In this document: in pieces, positions 7,369-15,767 of the stretch | Numbering within the stretch: the stretch's first letter is position 1 | Layout of the letters: every line of letters starts with the position of its first letter | Assembly: GCA_016712445.1 (NCBI GenBank) | Contig: JADJRB010000002.1 | Span: 1-64,000 of the forward strand | Length of the DNA: 64,000 nucleotides | Direction of reading: 5' to 3' | Origin: Acidobacteriota bacterium | GTDB taxonomy: Bacteria > Pseudomonadota > Alphaproteobacteria > Caulobacterales > Hyphomonadaceae | Made by a program: the position numbers and the translations under genes | The notes under the pieces: model-generated | What the model was told of the DNA's origin: nothing | Seen by the model: the letters and a program-made list of their open reading frames with translations, nothing else | Database searches by the model: none

Positions 7369-9151
7369 CCGCACCAGCGCCTATGCCAGGGCCGTGGTCG
7401 CTGGCGAGATCATCGCTGGACCCCATGTCCGCAACGCCTGCCGCCGACACCTGGACGACCTGAAACGATCCGACGGCATCTGGTTTGATCCAGACGCCGC
7501 GGCCCATGCCTTCGGCTTCTTCGAGGAGGTGCTCAAACTCTCCGAGGGCCAGTTCGAGGGCCAGCCGTTCCATCTGGAACCCAGCCAGGCCTTCATCATC
7601 GGCTCGCTGTTCGGCTGGAAACGCGCCGACGGACGACGCCGGTTTCGCCGGGCCTACATCGAGCAGGGCAAAGGCAACGGCAAATCCCCGGTCGCCGGCG
7701 GCATCGGCCTTTTCGGCATGACGGCCGCGGGCGAAGCCGGGGCCCAGATCTATGCTGCTGCCGCCAAGCGCGAACAGGCGGGCATCCTCTTTTCCGACGC
7801 GGTGAAGATGGTGCGTCAGTCTCCGGCGCTCGCCAAACGGCTGGAGTTCTCCGGCGGTCCCGGGCGCGAGTTCAACATCGCCCACCATGGGTCGGGCTCG
7901 TTCTTCCGGCCGGTGTCGCGCGATACCGGCAAGACCGGCTCGGGCCCTCGGCCTTACTTCGTTCTGGCCGACGAGATCCACGAGCTGCCCGACCGCTCGA
8001 TCATCGAGATGCTGGAGCGCGGCTTCAAGTTCCGGCGCGAGCCGCTGCTGTTCATGATCACCAACTCCGGCTCGGACCGGAACTCGGTCGCCTGGGAGGA
8101 ACACGAACACGCGGTAAAGGTGGCCGCCGGCAATATCGACGCCCTGACCGACCCCACCTATCTGGGCGAGGTCCTGGACGACACTACCTTTTCCTACGTC
8201 TGCGCCCTCGACGACGGCGATGATCCGCTGAACGACCCAGGCTGCTGGATAAAGGCCAACCCACTGCTGGGCGTGACCATCACGGCCGAATACCTCTCCG
8301 AGGTGGTCGCCCAGGCCCGGTCTATTCCGGGCCAGCTGAACGGCATCCTGCGGCTTCACTTCTGCGTCTGGACCGACGCCGAGACCGCCTGGATGACGCG
8401 GGCGACGCTGGAGCCGCTGCTCTGCGAGATCACGCCCACGCCGGGCGCAAAAGTCTGGCTGGGGCTCGACCTTAGCCAGAACCGCGACATCACCGCGCTC
8501 GCCGCCGTTCAAAGGACCGGCGAGCGCGACGGCAAACCCTGTTTTGACGCCTGGATCGAAGCCTGGACGCCCGGCGACACACTGGCGGCCAGGGCACTGC
8601 GCGACAAGCAGCCCTATCCGGTCTGGGTGCGGGACGGTTTCCTGCACGCCCCGCAGGGCGAGAACATCAACTTCAGGCACGTTGCCCAGGCACTGGCCGA
8701 ATACGACCGCGACTATGACGTCCAGATGGTCGCCTACGACCGCTACGCCTTTCGCCGGTTCGAAGAAGACATCGCCGAGGTCGGGCTCAATCTTGAGTTC
8801 GTCGAGCACCCCCAGGGCGGCACCAAGCGTGGCAAGCCGACCGAGGCCATGAAACTGGCCGCCAAGAGCGCCGACCGCGAGCCGCAGGGCCTGTGGATGC
8901 CAGGCTCGGTGCGCCAGCTCGAAGAGATGATGCTCGAGGGCCGTATCCGGCTGCAGAAGAGCCCGGTTCTGATCTCGGCGATCATGTCGGCGGTCATCGA
9001 GACCGACCGCTGGGACAATTATTGGCTCTCCAAACAGAGGGCCACCAACAAGATCGACGCAGCCGTGGCGCTTTGCATGGCGATTGGAGCAGCCATGGCC
9101 AGCGACACGGGCGCGACGATCGACGACTGGCTCAAGAGCCTGGCCGCGTGA
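7298..9151 (+). CDS. terminase large subunit
   Basis: The 617-residue packaging motor has an ATPase with Walker A EQGKGNGKSP (residues 122-131) and Walker B FVLADEIHEL (221-230), followed by an RNase H-like nuclease domain starting GLDLSQNRDITAL. It pumps DNA into the procapsid and cuts it. The likely start is GTG 7298, inside the small-subunit gene. GTG 7394 is possible but would remove part of the conserved AYARAVVAGEI region. The stop overlaps the portal GTG. Confidence 0.9.
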   Translation: MPEPASKPRRASKTPTPPTASSADRTSAYARAVVAGEIIAGPHVRNACRRHLDDLKRSDGIWFDPDAAAHAFGFFEEVLKLSEGQFEGQPFHLEPSQAFIIGSLFGWKRADGRRRFRRAYIEQGKGNGKSPVAGGIGLFGMTAAGEAGAQIYAAAAKREQAGILFSDAVKMVRQSPALAKRLEFSGGPGREFNIAHHGSGSFFRPVSRDTGKTGSGPRPYFVLADEIHELPDRSIIEMLERGFKFRREPLLFMITNSGSDRNSVAWEEHEHAVKVAAGNIDALTDPTYLGEVLDDTTFSYVCALDDGDDPLNDPGCWIKANPLLGVTITAEYLSEVVAQARSIPGQLNGILRLHFCVWTDAETAWMTRATLEPLLCEITPTPGAKVWLGLDLSQNRDITALAAVQRTGERDGKPCFDAWIEAWTPGDTLAARALRDKQPYPVWVRDGFLHAPQGENINFRHVAQALAEYDRDYDVQMVAYDRYAFRRFEEDIAEVGLNLEFVEHPQGGTKRGKPTEAMKLAAKSADREPQGLWMPGSVRQLEEMMLEGRIRLQKSPVLISAIMSAVIETDRWDNYWLSKQRATNKIDAAVALCMAIGAAMASDTGATIDDWLKSLAA

Positions 9152-10386
9152 ACCTTCTTCAAAAGGCCGTCAGTTATCTGGCGCGCTCCATCGGCCTTAC
9201 CGACCCGCGTCTTTACCGGGCGCTGGGCAGCGTCCCCACTTCCAGCGGCGAGACGGTCAATACCGCCTCGGTGCTGGGGCTGGCGGCGGCCTGGGCCTGC
9301 GTCAATCTGCTGGCCGGTACGATCGCGTCACTGCCGCTGATGGTCTACCGCACCCGCGGCGGCGCTCGCACGGTGGCGAGTGATCATCCGCTCTACCGTA
9401 TCCTTCACGACAGCCCCAATGCCGACCAGACGGCGCTGGATTTCTGGGAGTTCGTCTGCGCCTCGCTGGAGCTGCACGGCAATGCCTATGCCGAGGTGGT
9501 GCGGGCCCGTAATGGCCGGATCATCGCTCTGGGCGTGCCGATCACGCCAGAACTGGTCACCGTCCGCCGCCTCGATACCGGCGCTCTGGAATATGAGTGG
9601 GTCGATCAGGGCCGGCGCATCATCGCCGGCCAGGACCGGGTGCTGCACATCCGCGGCTTTGGCGGCAATCCGCTGGGCGGGCTCTCCACCTTGAGCGCCG
9701 GTCGCCAGAGTTTTGGTCTGGCCCAGGCCATCGAGCGGGCCTCGGGCGACACCTTCCGCAACGGGGTGCGTCCATCGGGGCTTTTGAAGACCGCCGACAC
9801 CCTGACCATCGACCAGAGGAAACAGGCCGAGGAGCTGCTGCAGGAGAAGTTCGCAGGCGCGATCAACGCCGGGAGGCCCATGCTGCTCGATCGCGGCATG
9901 GACTGGGTCCAGCTCTCGATCAGCCCCGAAGACGCCCAGATGCTGCAAAGCCGGGCCTTCTCGGTGGAGGAAGTCTGCCGCTTCTTCGGCGTGCCGCCAT
10001 TCATGGTCGGCCATACCGAAAAGACCACCAGCTGGGGCACCGGGCTCGAACAACAGACCCTGGGCTTCCAGAAATTCACCCTGCGCCGACGGCTAAAACG
10101 CATCGAACAGGCGCTGGAAAAGCAGCTCCTGTCGGTCGCTGACCGGCTGGCCGGCATCACCATCGAGTTCAATCTCGAAGGCCTGCTGCGCGCTGATAGC
10201 GCCGCCCGGGCCAGCTTCTACCAGCTGATGCTGACCAACGGCGTCATGACCATCAACGAGGTGCGCAGCCTCGAGAACCTGCCCCCCGTCGAGGGCGGCG
10301 ATGAGCCCCGCATGCAGATGCAGAACGTGCCGATCACGCAGGCCGGCCAGCAGCAGCAAGCCACACCTTCAGGAGGTCCCCAATGA
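9148..10386 (+). CDS. phage portal protein (HK97 type)
   Basis: The 412-residue protein is the dodecameric portal through which DNA enters the capsid. Typical segments are AAAWACVNLLAGTIASLPL near the N-terminus, WEFVCASLELHGNAYAEV, and the C-terminal FGVPPFMVGHTEKTTSWGTG followed by EQQTLGFQKFTL. It starts at GTG 9148, overlapping the terminase stop by GTGA. It ends with a Gln-rich tail (QAGQQQQATPSGG) and overlaps the protease gene by 4 bp. Confidence 0.9.
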   Translation: MNLLQKAVSYLARSIGLTDPRLYRALGSVPTSSGETVNTASVLGLAAAWACVNLLAGTIASLPLMVYRTRGGARTVASDHPLYRILHDSPNADQTALDFWEFVCASLELHGNAYAEVVRARNGRIIALGVPITPELVTVRRLDTGALEYEWVDQGRRIIAGQDRVLHIRGFGGNPLGGLSTLSAGRQSFGLAQAIERASGDTFRNGVRPSGLLKTADTLTIDQRKQAEELLQEKFAGAINAGRPMLLDRGMDWVQLSISPEDAQMLQSRAFSVEEVCRFFGVPPFMVGHTEKTTSWGTGLEQQTLGFQKFTLRRRLKRIEQALEKQLLSVADRLAGITIEFNLEGLLRADSAARASFYQLMLTNGVMTINEVRSLENLPPVEGGDEPRMQMQNVPITQAGQQQQATPSGGPQ

Positions 10387-11009
10387 GCGAGCTGGACTTC
10401 ATTCTGGACGCCAAGGCCCTGGCCGATGACGGCGAGATCGAAGGTCTGGCCGCCGGCTATGGCAATCTCGACTTCGGCGGCGACGTGATCCTGCCCGGGG
10501 CCATCGCCGCATCGATTGCCGGCCGAAAGTCGGTGCCGATGCTGATGTACCACGACCAGAAACGCCCCGCCGGCGTCTGGACCGGGTTCGAGGAGACCAG
10601 CGATGGCCTGCTCGTGAAGGGCCGGTTCTCCATGTCGACCCGCACCGGCCGCGAGGCCCACGGCCTGGTCAAGGACGGCGCCATTGGCGGCCTTTCGATC
10701 GGCTACCGCGCCATTCGCGAGCGGCTGGTGGGCAAGGCCCGCCACCTTATCGAGGTCGCCCTGCACGAGGTCAGCCTCGTCACCATTCCAATGAATGAGA
10801 AGGCGCTGATCACCTCGGTCAAATCCATCATCGAGGCCGGCCAGCTGCCGAGCCTCTCCCAGTTTGAGGACTTCCTGCGCGAGGCAGGGTTCTCGAAGTC
10901 TCAGGCCGCCGCGATCGCCGGCAAAGGCCTGAGCTCTCTGCTCCGGGGCGAGCCCGGCAGTCCCTCCAACGACTTCCTTTCGGCGCTCGCCAGATCCGTC
11001 CGCGCCTGA
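10383..11009 (+). CDS. HK97-family prohead protease (S78)
   Basis: The 208-residue serine protease matures the capsid by removing the delta domain of the major capsid protein. The catalytic set is visible: His57 in MLMYHDQK, Ser105 in IGGLSIGYRA and Glu129 in VALHEVSLV. ATGA overlap with the portal gene indicates coupled translation. The C-terminal region (about 145-208) is helical and may serve as a scaffold-interacting tail. Confidence 0.9.
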   Translation: MSELDFILDAKALADDGEIEGLAAGYGNLDFGGDVILPGAIAASIAGRKSVPMLMYHDQKRPAGVWTGFEETSDGLLVKGRFSMSTRTGREAHGLVKDGAIGGLSIGYRAIRERLVGKARHLIEVALHEVSLVTIPMNEKALITSVKSIIEAGQLPSLSQFEDFLREAGFSKSQAAAIAGKGLSSLLRGEPGSPSNDFLSALARSVRA

Positions 11010-11031
11010 CCCCCAACATCCGGAGACATCC

Positions 11032-12261
11032 ATGACAGATACCAAAACCGCCGAGCAGCTTGCCGGCGAAGTGAAGGCTGCGTTCGACGCCAAGCACGAC
11101 CAGGTCAAAGCCCTCGCTGAAGAAGCGCTGGGCAAGGCCCAGAAGGGCGAGGACCTCTCGGCCGCCACCAAGCAACTGGCCGATGAGGCCCTTGTCGGCA
11201 TGAACGAGGCCAAGGCCCGGCTCGACGAGCTGGAGCAGAAGATCGCCCGCAAGGGCGCCGATGATGAGACCCGCCCCCGCTCGATCGGCGAGCAGGTTCT
11301 GGCCGCCGACGAGATGAAGGCCTTCCTGGCGTCCCGGGCTTCACGCGGCCGGGCCAGTGTCGAGGTCAAGGCGATCATCACCTCCCTGACCACGGACGCG
11401 ATGGGCTCTGCCGGCGATCTGATCGTGCCGGACCGTCTGCCCGGCATTCTGGCCCCCGGCCAGCGCCGCCTGACGGTGCGCGACCTGCTCACCCCGGGCC
11501 GGACCTCCAGCACCTCGGTGCAGTATGTGAAGGAGACCGGGTTCACCAACGCCGCAGCTACCGTTTCAGAAACGACCGGCGCGCTGAAGCCTCAGTCGGA
11601 CATCAAGTTCGACATCGCCACCTCCAGCGTCACCACCATCGCCCACTGGGTCCTGGCCACCCGCCAGATTCTCGATGATGCGCCGATGCTGCAGTCCTAT
11701 ATCGACGGACGTCTGCGTTACGGCCTGGCCCTGGTCGAGGAAAACCAGCTGCTCAACGGCGGCGGCACCGGCACGGACCTCAACGGCATCTACACCCAGG
11801 CCTCGGCCTTCACCGCGCCTATCACCATCCCAGCGCCCGTGACCCGCATCGATGTCCTGCGCCTGGCCGTCCTCAAATCGGCTCTGGCGGAACTTCCGAC
11901 CACGGGCGCGGTCCTGCACCCGGCCGACTGGGCGAGCATCGAGCTCCTGAAGGAGACGACCGGCGCCTATCTGATCGGCAATCCGCAGGGCGCGCTTGCG
12001 CCCACCCTGTGGAGCCTGCCGATCGTCGCCACCCAGGCGATCTCCCAGGGCAACTTCCTGACCGGCGCTTTCCGGCTCGGGGCCCAGATCTTTGATCGCT
12101 GGGATGCCCGCGTCGAGGTCTCCACCGAGGACGACCAGAACTTCCGCAAGAACCTCGTGACGATCCTGGCCGAAGAGCGTCTGGCGCTCGCGGTGTATCG
12201 CCCCGAGGCCTTCGTGAAGGGCGCCTTCGCTGCTGCCGCCACCGCGGCGACCGCTCCGTAA
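11032..12261 (+). CDS. major capsid protein (HK97 gp5 type)
   Basis: The 409-residue protein starts with about 100 charged, Ala/Glu/Lys-rich helical residues equal to the HK97 delta (scaffold) domain. The HK97-fold shell domain follows (GSAGDLIVPDRLPGILA, later EENQLLNGGGTGTDLNGI). The protease site is probably near residues 100-110, around SRGRASVEVK. It follows the protease gene by 22 bp with a good ribosome-binding site (cggaga). The C-terminus is Ala-rich. Confidence 0.9.
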   Translation: MTDTKTAEQLAGEVKAAFDAKHDQVKALAEEALGKAQKGEDLSAATKQLADEALVGMNEAKARLDELEQKIARKGADDETRPRSIGEQVLAADEMKAFLASRASRGRASVEVKAIITSLTTDAMGSAGDLIVPDRLPGILAPGQRRLTVRDLLTPGRTSSTSVQYVKETGFTNAAATVSETTGALKPQSDIKFDIATSSVTTIAHWVLATRQILDDAPMLQSYIDGRLRYGLALVEENQLLNGGGTGTDLNGIYTQASAFTAPITIPAPVTRIDVLRLAVLKSALAELPTTGAVLHPADWASIELLKETTGAYLIGNPQGALAPTLWSLPIVATQAISQGNFLTGAFRLGAQIFDRWDARVEVSTEDDQNFRKNLVTILAEERLALAVYRPEAFVKGAFAAAATAATAP

Positions 12262-12279
12262 TCCTGCAAGGAGAGCACC

Positions 12280-12483
12280 ATGCTGATGAAGGCGATTGGT
12301 ACGCTTCATGTGAGCGCGGTCGGGCCGGACAATATCCAGCCCGGCCAGACCTTCGAGATCAACGACGGCGATGGCGCCATCCTGCACGAACGCGGCCTGG
12401 CCGTGCCTGTGGATGGTGGAATTGGAGAAGATGGGCCGGCTGATGCCGAGCCCGCGCCAACCCCAAAGGCCCGCGCCAAATGA
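12280..12483 (+). CDS. small head-associated protein
   Basis: The 67-residue protein sits between capsid and head-tail connector and overlaps the latter by 4 bp. The core (HVSAVGPDNIQPGQTFEIND) looks like a small beta-rich domain, followed by an acidic Pro/Ala-rich tail ending in KARAK. Proteins of this size and place are common in HK97-like head modules and may decorate the capsid. The function is not established by the sequence. Confidence 0.6.
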   Translation: MLMKAIGTLHVSAVGPDNIQPGQTFEINDGDGAILHERGLAVPVDGGIGEDGPADAEPAPTPKARAK

Positions 12484-13016
12484 TCACCACGCTCACCGCT
12501 CCGGCCTGCCGCGCGGTGAGCCTGGAGGAAGCCCGCCAGCAGCTGCGCCTCGACGGCGACGACGAGGATCTGCTGCTGACCGCCAAGCTCGATGCGGCCC
12601 AGGCCGAACTGGAGCTGCTGACCGGCCTTCGCCTCTGCCCCCAGACCTTGAGCCTTGAGCTTGAGGCCTGGGAGGAGGAGATCGCGGTCCCGGTCCGGCC
12701 CTGTGCCGTGACCCAGATCCAGTATGTGGGGCCGTCGGGAGCGGTCGTGACCTTGGCGGCCGGCGACTACGTCGTGCGCCGTCGGCACGGCCTGACCCGT
12801 ATCCGCCCGGCGACGGGCAAGGTCTGGCCGACGCTCGGCAGTGACGGGCTGATCACCATCACGCTTGCGGCGGGTTTCGCCGAGACTGACCCGGACTTCC
12901 TGATCGCTCGGGCCGCCATCCTCGTGAAAGCAGCCTCCGAGTTCCAGAACCGGGAGGGCGGCGCATGTCTGGCGTTCAACACCCTGGCAAGCCAGCTGGC
13001 CGCCCGATGGATCTAG
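12480..13016 (+). CDS. head-tail connector (HK97 gp6-like)
   Basis: The 178-residue protein has the gp6 pattern: LEEARQQLRLDGDDEDLLL, a helical segment AKLDAAQAELELLTG, and a C-terminal ITITLAAGFAETDPDFLIARA. It forms the ring under the portal to which the head-closure protein docks. It overlaps both neighbours, the preceding small gene by ATGA and the following head-closure gene by 10 bp. Confidence 0.85.
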   Translation: MITTLTAPACRAVSLEEARQQLRLDGDDEDLLLTAKLDAAQAELELLTGLRLCPQTLSLELEAWEEEIAVPVRPCAVTQIQYVGPSGAVVTLAAGDYVVRRRHGLTRIRPATGKVWPTLGSDGLITITLAAGFAETDPDFLIARAAILVKAASEFQNREGGACLAFNTLASQLAARWI

Positions 13017-13354
13017 CCTCAATGCTCGACACCCGCGTGCGGATCGAGCGCAAGACCGTCACCCTCGATCCGGCCTACGGCACTCAAGAAGCCTCCTGGT
13101 CTCTGTTCGCCAATGTCTGGGGCGAGGTGCGCGATGTGCTGCCAAGCCGTGCCGAACGGCTGGCCGAGACCATCACGATCGCCAATCGGCCGGCCCGGGT
13201 CCGGGTCCGCTACCTACCGGGGCTGTCCGCCGACATGCGGCTGATCATCGGTGGACGGATCATGCAGATCATCTCGGGGCCGGCGATGCTCGGCCGACGC
13301 GAGGCGATGGAACTGATCGTGGAAGACCACTCCACCGAAGGAGACGCGCCATGA
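13007..13354 (+). CDS. phage head closure protein
   Basis: The 115-residue beta-rich protein matches the head-tail adaptor/stopper family (MLDTRVRIERKTVTL, NVWGEVRDVLPSRAERLAE, MRLIIGGRIMQI). The start ATG 13007 lies inside the end of the connector gene. A longer frame from 12965 exists but its extra residues are out-of-frame connector sequence. It plugs the connector after packaging and joins head to tail. Confidence 0.82.
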   Translation: MDLASMLDTRVRIERKTVTLDPAYGTQEASWSLFANVWGEVRDVLPSRAERLAETITIANRPARVRVRYLPGLSADMRLIIGGRIMQIISGPAMLGRREAMELIVEDHSTEGDAP

Positions 13355-13917
13355 CCATCAGACTGTCAGGCGGTCCTGAGCTCTTGGCCCTGCTGGACCA
13401 GCTGCCCAAAAACCTTGAGCGCAACATCATCCGCGGCGGTCTTCGCGCCGGGGCCAAGGTCATTCAGCAGCAGGCCCGGGCCAATGTGCCAGTGGAATCC
13501 GGCCAGCTTCGCCGGGCCATCGGCATTGGCACGCGGACCGAGGGCGCGCGCCTGAGTTCCTACGTCAAACTGCGCGGTCCAGGCTCCTACATCGGCCCCT
13601 TCATCGAATACGGCGTCTCGCCCCACCTGATCAAAGTGGCCGAGGAGGCCCGTCCGATCCGCAACACCCGGCGCGGTCCTCGGCGTTTGAGCATGGGCAC
13701 GATCAACAAGATGGTCGCCCGTGGCAGCCTGGTGATCGGCGGCAATTTCGTCGGGCCCATGGTCCATCACCCGGGCCATGCCCCCAAACCCTTCCTGCGC
13801 CCGGCGCTCGATCAGAAGGCGCAAGAAGCGGTCGCGGCCATGGGCGCCTATATCGCCCAGCGCTTCCAGATCGGCGATCTGCGCGCGCCGACGCTCAGCG
13901 TGGACACCGAGGAATGA
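13351..13917 (+). CDS. HK97 gp10-like tail-joining protein
   Basis: The 188-residue protein shows the HK97-gp10 signature: LRAGAKVIQQQARANVPVES near residues 30-50, then a long basic insertion (RRGPRRLSMGTINKM) and a C-terminal HPGHAPKPFLRPALDQ. It is needed for the head-tail joint or tail completion. The basic insertion makes it longer than typical 110-150 residue members. It overlaps neighbours by 4 bp on both sides. Confidence 0.85.
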   Translation: MTIRLSGGPELLALLDQLPKNLERNIIRGGLRAGAKVIQQQARANVPVESGQLRRAIGIGTRTEGARLSSYVKLRGPGSYIGPFIEYGVSPHLIKVAEEARPIRNTRRGPRRLSMGTINKMVARGSLVIGGNFVGPMVHHPGHAPKPFLRPALDQKAQEAVAAMGAYIAQRFQIGDLRAPTLSVDTEE

Positions 13918-14318
13918 ACGGGGTCGTCGCGGTCCGCTCCCTGCTGACCGGGAACGCCTCACTCACCGCCCTGGTGCCCGAGAGCCGCATCACTGCCGGC
14001 GTCCTGCCGCAAGGCTCGAACCTTCCCGCCATCGCCCTGATGAGTATCAGCGGCATCGACCGCAATATCCTCAAACCCGGCAGCCGCCGGCAGGTGACCG
14101 AGCGGGTCCAGATCAGCGTTCTGGCCGCCACCTATCCGGCCGCCAAGGCGCTGATGAGGGCAGCTCGCGCCGCCACAGCAGACCAGATGCCCACGGTCAC
14201 GGGCATCGAGAACGTGGTCGTCCACACCGACGCCGCCGGCCCTGATTTCACCGATCCTGAGACCGGCATCTTCATCCAGACCCAGGACCTGCGCGTCTCG
14301 TTCCTCGAGACCGTCTGA
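13914..14318 (+). CDS. tail completion protein (DUF3168-like)
   Basis: The 134-residue protein is similar in pattern to DUF3168/lambda gpU-like tail terminators: AVRSLLTGNASLTALV at the start, GVLPQGSNLPAIALM and a beta-rich second half ending in QDLRVSFLETV. It probably caps the tail tube. It is encoded directly before the tail tube gene, the usual place. Confidence 0.75.
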   Translation: MNGVVAVRSLLTGNASLTALVPESRITAGVLPQGSNLPAIALMSISGIDRNILKPGSRRQVTERVQISVLAATYPAAKALMRAARAATADQMPTVTGIENVVVHTDAAGPDFTDPETGIFIQTQDLRVSFLETV

Positions 14319-14347
14319 ACAACCCCCGACCCTAGAAGGATACTCCC

Positions 14348-14809
14348 ATGACGGTTCGCACCTCCGCGGGCACGACGCTGAAAGTGTCGGCTGCCACGCC
14401 CGCTACCTTTGACTCCACCGGCTACAACGCCTTGACGATGACGCTCATTGGCGAGGTCACTGATCTGGGCGAGTTTGGCCGGGAATATGCCCTGGTGACT
14501 TTCAATCCCGTCGGTAGCCGCGGCGTGGTCAAGAAGAAGGGCAGCTTCAACCAGGGGACCATGACCATCGGTCTGGGCCTCGATACCGACGATGCCGGCC
14601 AGATCCTGCTCAAGGCCGCATCGCTGGCGGACGCTGACTACAGCTTCCTCGTCACCACCCAGAACGGCGACAAGTACTATTTCCAGGCCCAGGTGATGAG
14701 CTTCAAGGTCAACATCGGCTCGGTCGATCAGATCACGACTGCCAGCGTCACCCTGGAACTGACCACCAATTCCGCCGGTATCGGCGTGGTCGAGGTCCTC
14801 GCCCCCTGA
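14348..14809 (+). CDS. major tail tube protein
   Basis: The 153-residue beta-rich protein has the tail-tube motif near the start (TTLKVSAATPATFDSTGY), DLGEFGREYALVTFNPVGSR and a final Ig-like strand set QITTASVTLELTTNSAGI. It polymerises around the tape measure to form the tail. It is preceded by a strong site (agaagga) and followed by a hairpin before the chaperone gene, consistent with its need for high expression. Confidence 0.85.
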   Translation: MTVRTSAGTTLKVSAATPATFDSTGYNALTMTLIGEVTDLGEFGREYALVTFNPVGSRGVVKKKGSFNQGTMTIGLGLDTDDAGQILLKAASLADADYSFLVTTQNGDKYYFQAQVMSFKVNIGSVDQITTASVTLELTTNSAGIGVVEVLAP

Positions 14810-14818
14810 TGAGCGCTG

Positions 14819-14841
14819 ATCACCGCAGGATTTGCGGTGAT
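14819..14841 (+). repeat. hairpin between tail tube and chaperone genes
   Basis: ATCACCGC (14819-14826) pairs with GCGGTGAT (14834-14841) across a 7-base loop. No T-run follows, so it is more likely an RNA-stability or attenuating hairpin separating the abundant tube transcript from the low-dose chaperone than a full terminator. Confidence 0.45.
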
Positions 14842-14884
14842 TGGCTGCTTGATTCCCCGCATCCCCCCATTCGAAGGACACCAG

Positions 14885-15301
14885 ATGTTCGACATCACCC
14901 AACTCTCCGCCAATGAGACCTCCACGGTCGAACTGGTCGGCGGCGACGACGAGCCCCTCTATGACGACAAGGGTGCTCGCCTCTCGATCACGGTCTATGG
15001 CCCCGGCACCAAGGTCTATCAGCGCGCCCAGGCCCGTCAGCAGAACCTGATCATGGACAAGCTGAAGAAGCGCGGGCGCATGGACCAGTCGGCCGAGGAA
15101 AAGGCTCTGGAACAGGCCGAGTTCCTTGCCGCCTGCACGGTCAGCTTCAACGGCTTTGCCTATCCGCCCGCCAAGGGGATGGAGGGCGCAGCCTATTTCC
15201 GCAAAGCCTATGAGGACCCGACCATCGGCTTCATCGCTGCCCAGGTCGGGGCCCATATCGGCGACTGGGCAAATTTTACGAAGAGCTCGGCCGCGAGCTG
15301 A
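14885..15301 (+). CDS. tail assembly chaperone (G-type short form)
   Basis: The 138-residue protein starts at ATG 14885 after a gaagga site. It is the short tail assembly chaperone that coats the tape measure during assembly (EFLAACTVSFNGFAYPPAKG, FRKAYEDPTIGFIAAQVG). Its last eight residues (NFTKSSAAS region) are read past a slippery heptamer. The more protein-like continuation is in the -1 frame, which gives a longer G-T product. This is the same design as lambda gpG/gpGT. Confidence 0.82.
   Translation: MFDITQLSANETSTVELVGGDDEPLYDDKGARLSITVYGPGTKVYQRAQARQQNLIMDKLKKRGRMDQSAEEKALEQAEFLAACTVSFNGFAYPPAKGMEGAAYFRKAYEDPTIGFIAAQVGAHIGDWANFTKSSAAS
15271..15277 (+). promoter_or_regulatory. -1 ribosomal frameshift site (A AAT TTT)
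   Basis: The heptamer AAATTTT lies in the required phase X XXY YYZ of the chaperone frame (gcA AAT TTT acg). Slipping one base back puts AAA TTT in the P and A sites and continues with TAC GAA GAG in an open frame to 15753. This is the expected place for programmed frameshifting in tail chaperone genes. Confidence 0.75.
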
Positions 15302-15753
15302 TCCTCTACGTCCGCCAGCTTGCCTGGCTGGGCGCAGCGCCAACCACCAAGGCGCACAAACACCTCAAATCAGGACCGGACCCTGCGCCCCAGACCCGTC
15401 TCCAGCGGCTTGCCGCCGACGGGCTGGAGCCAGACATGCCGCCCGTCTCCTGCCCATGGGTGGTCGACTATCTGATGGAGGTCGGGCCAACCGAGGCCGG
15501 CGCCATGGGGCCTGTTCCGGTGTCCTGGCGCGAGATCGACCACTGGCAACAATGCCTCGGCATCGCGCTCGACCCGTGGGTCACACGCCTGCTGCGGCGT
15601 CTGTCGCTGGAGTTTGTCGCTGAGAGCCACAGAGCCCGGGAGGCGGATTGTCCCGCGCCCTGGAACAGTCCGTCTACCGACTTTGATCGTGAAGCCCTGT
15701 CGCGAAAGGTCGCCCAGACCTTCCGCGCCATTGCCATGTCCACATCGAACTGA
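15277..15753 (+). CDS. tail assembly chaperone T-domain (expressed as G-T fusion)
   Basis: In the -1 frame relative to the G-type chaperone, a continuous 158-residue segment runs from YEELGRELILYVRQLAWLG through a Trp-rich part (VPVSWREIDHWQQCLGI) to TFRAIAMSTSN. No good start codon or ribosome-binding site lies near its beginning; the first ATG is at 15436 in the middle of the domain. Translation through the slippery site gives one protein of about 289 residues from 14885. The T domain recruits tail tube subunits to the tape measure in lambda-like phages. Confidence 0.75.
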   Translation, partial: YEELGRELILYVRQLAWLGAAPTTKAHKHLKSGPDPAPQTRLQRLAADGLEPDMPPVSCPWVVDYLMEVGPTEAGAMGPVPVSWREIDHWQQCLGIALDPWVTRLLRRLSLEFVAESHRAREADCPAPWNSPSTDFDREALSRKVAQTFRAIAMSTSN

Positions 15754-15767
15754 AGGGAGCCCAGACC

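Noticed and set aside
7193..8809. Minus-strand open frame of about 538 codons
   Set aside because: Antisense to the large terminase gene whose Walker and nuclease motifs are clear.
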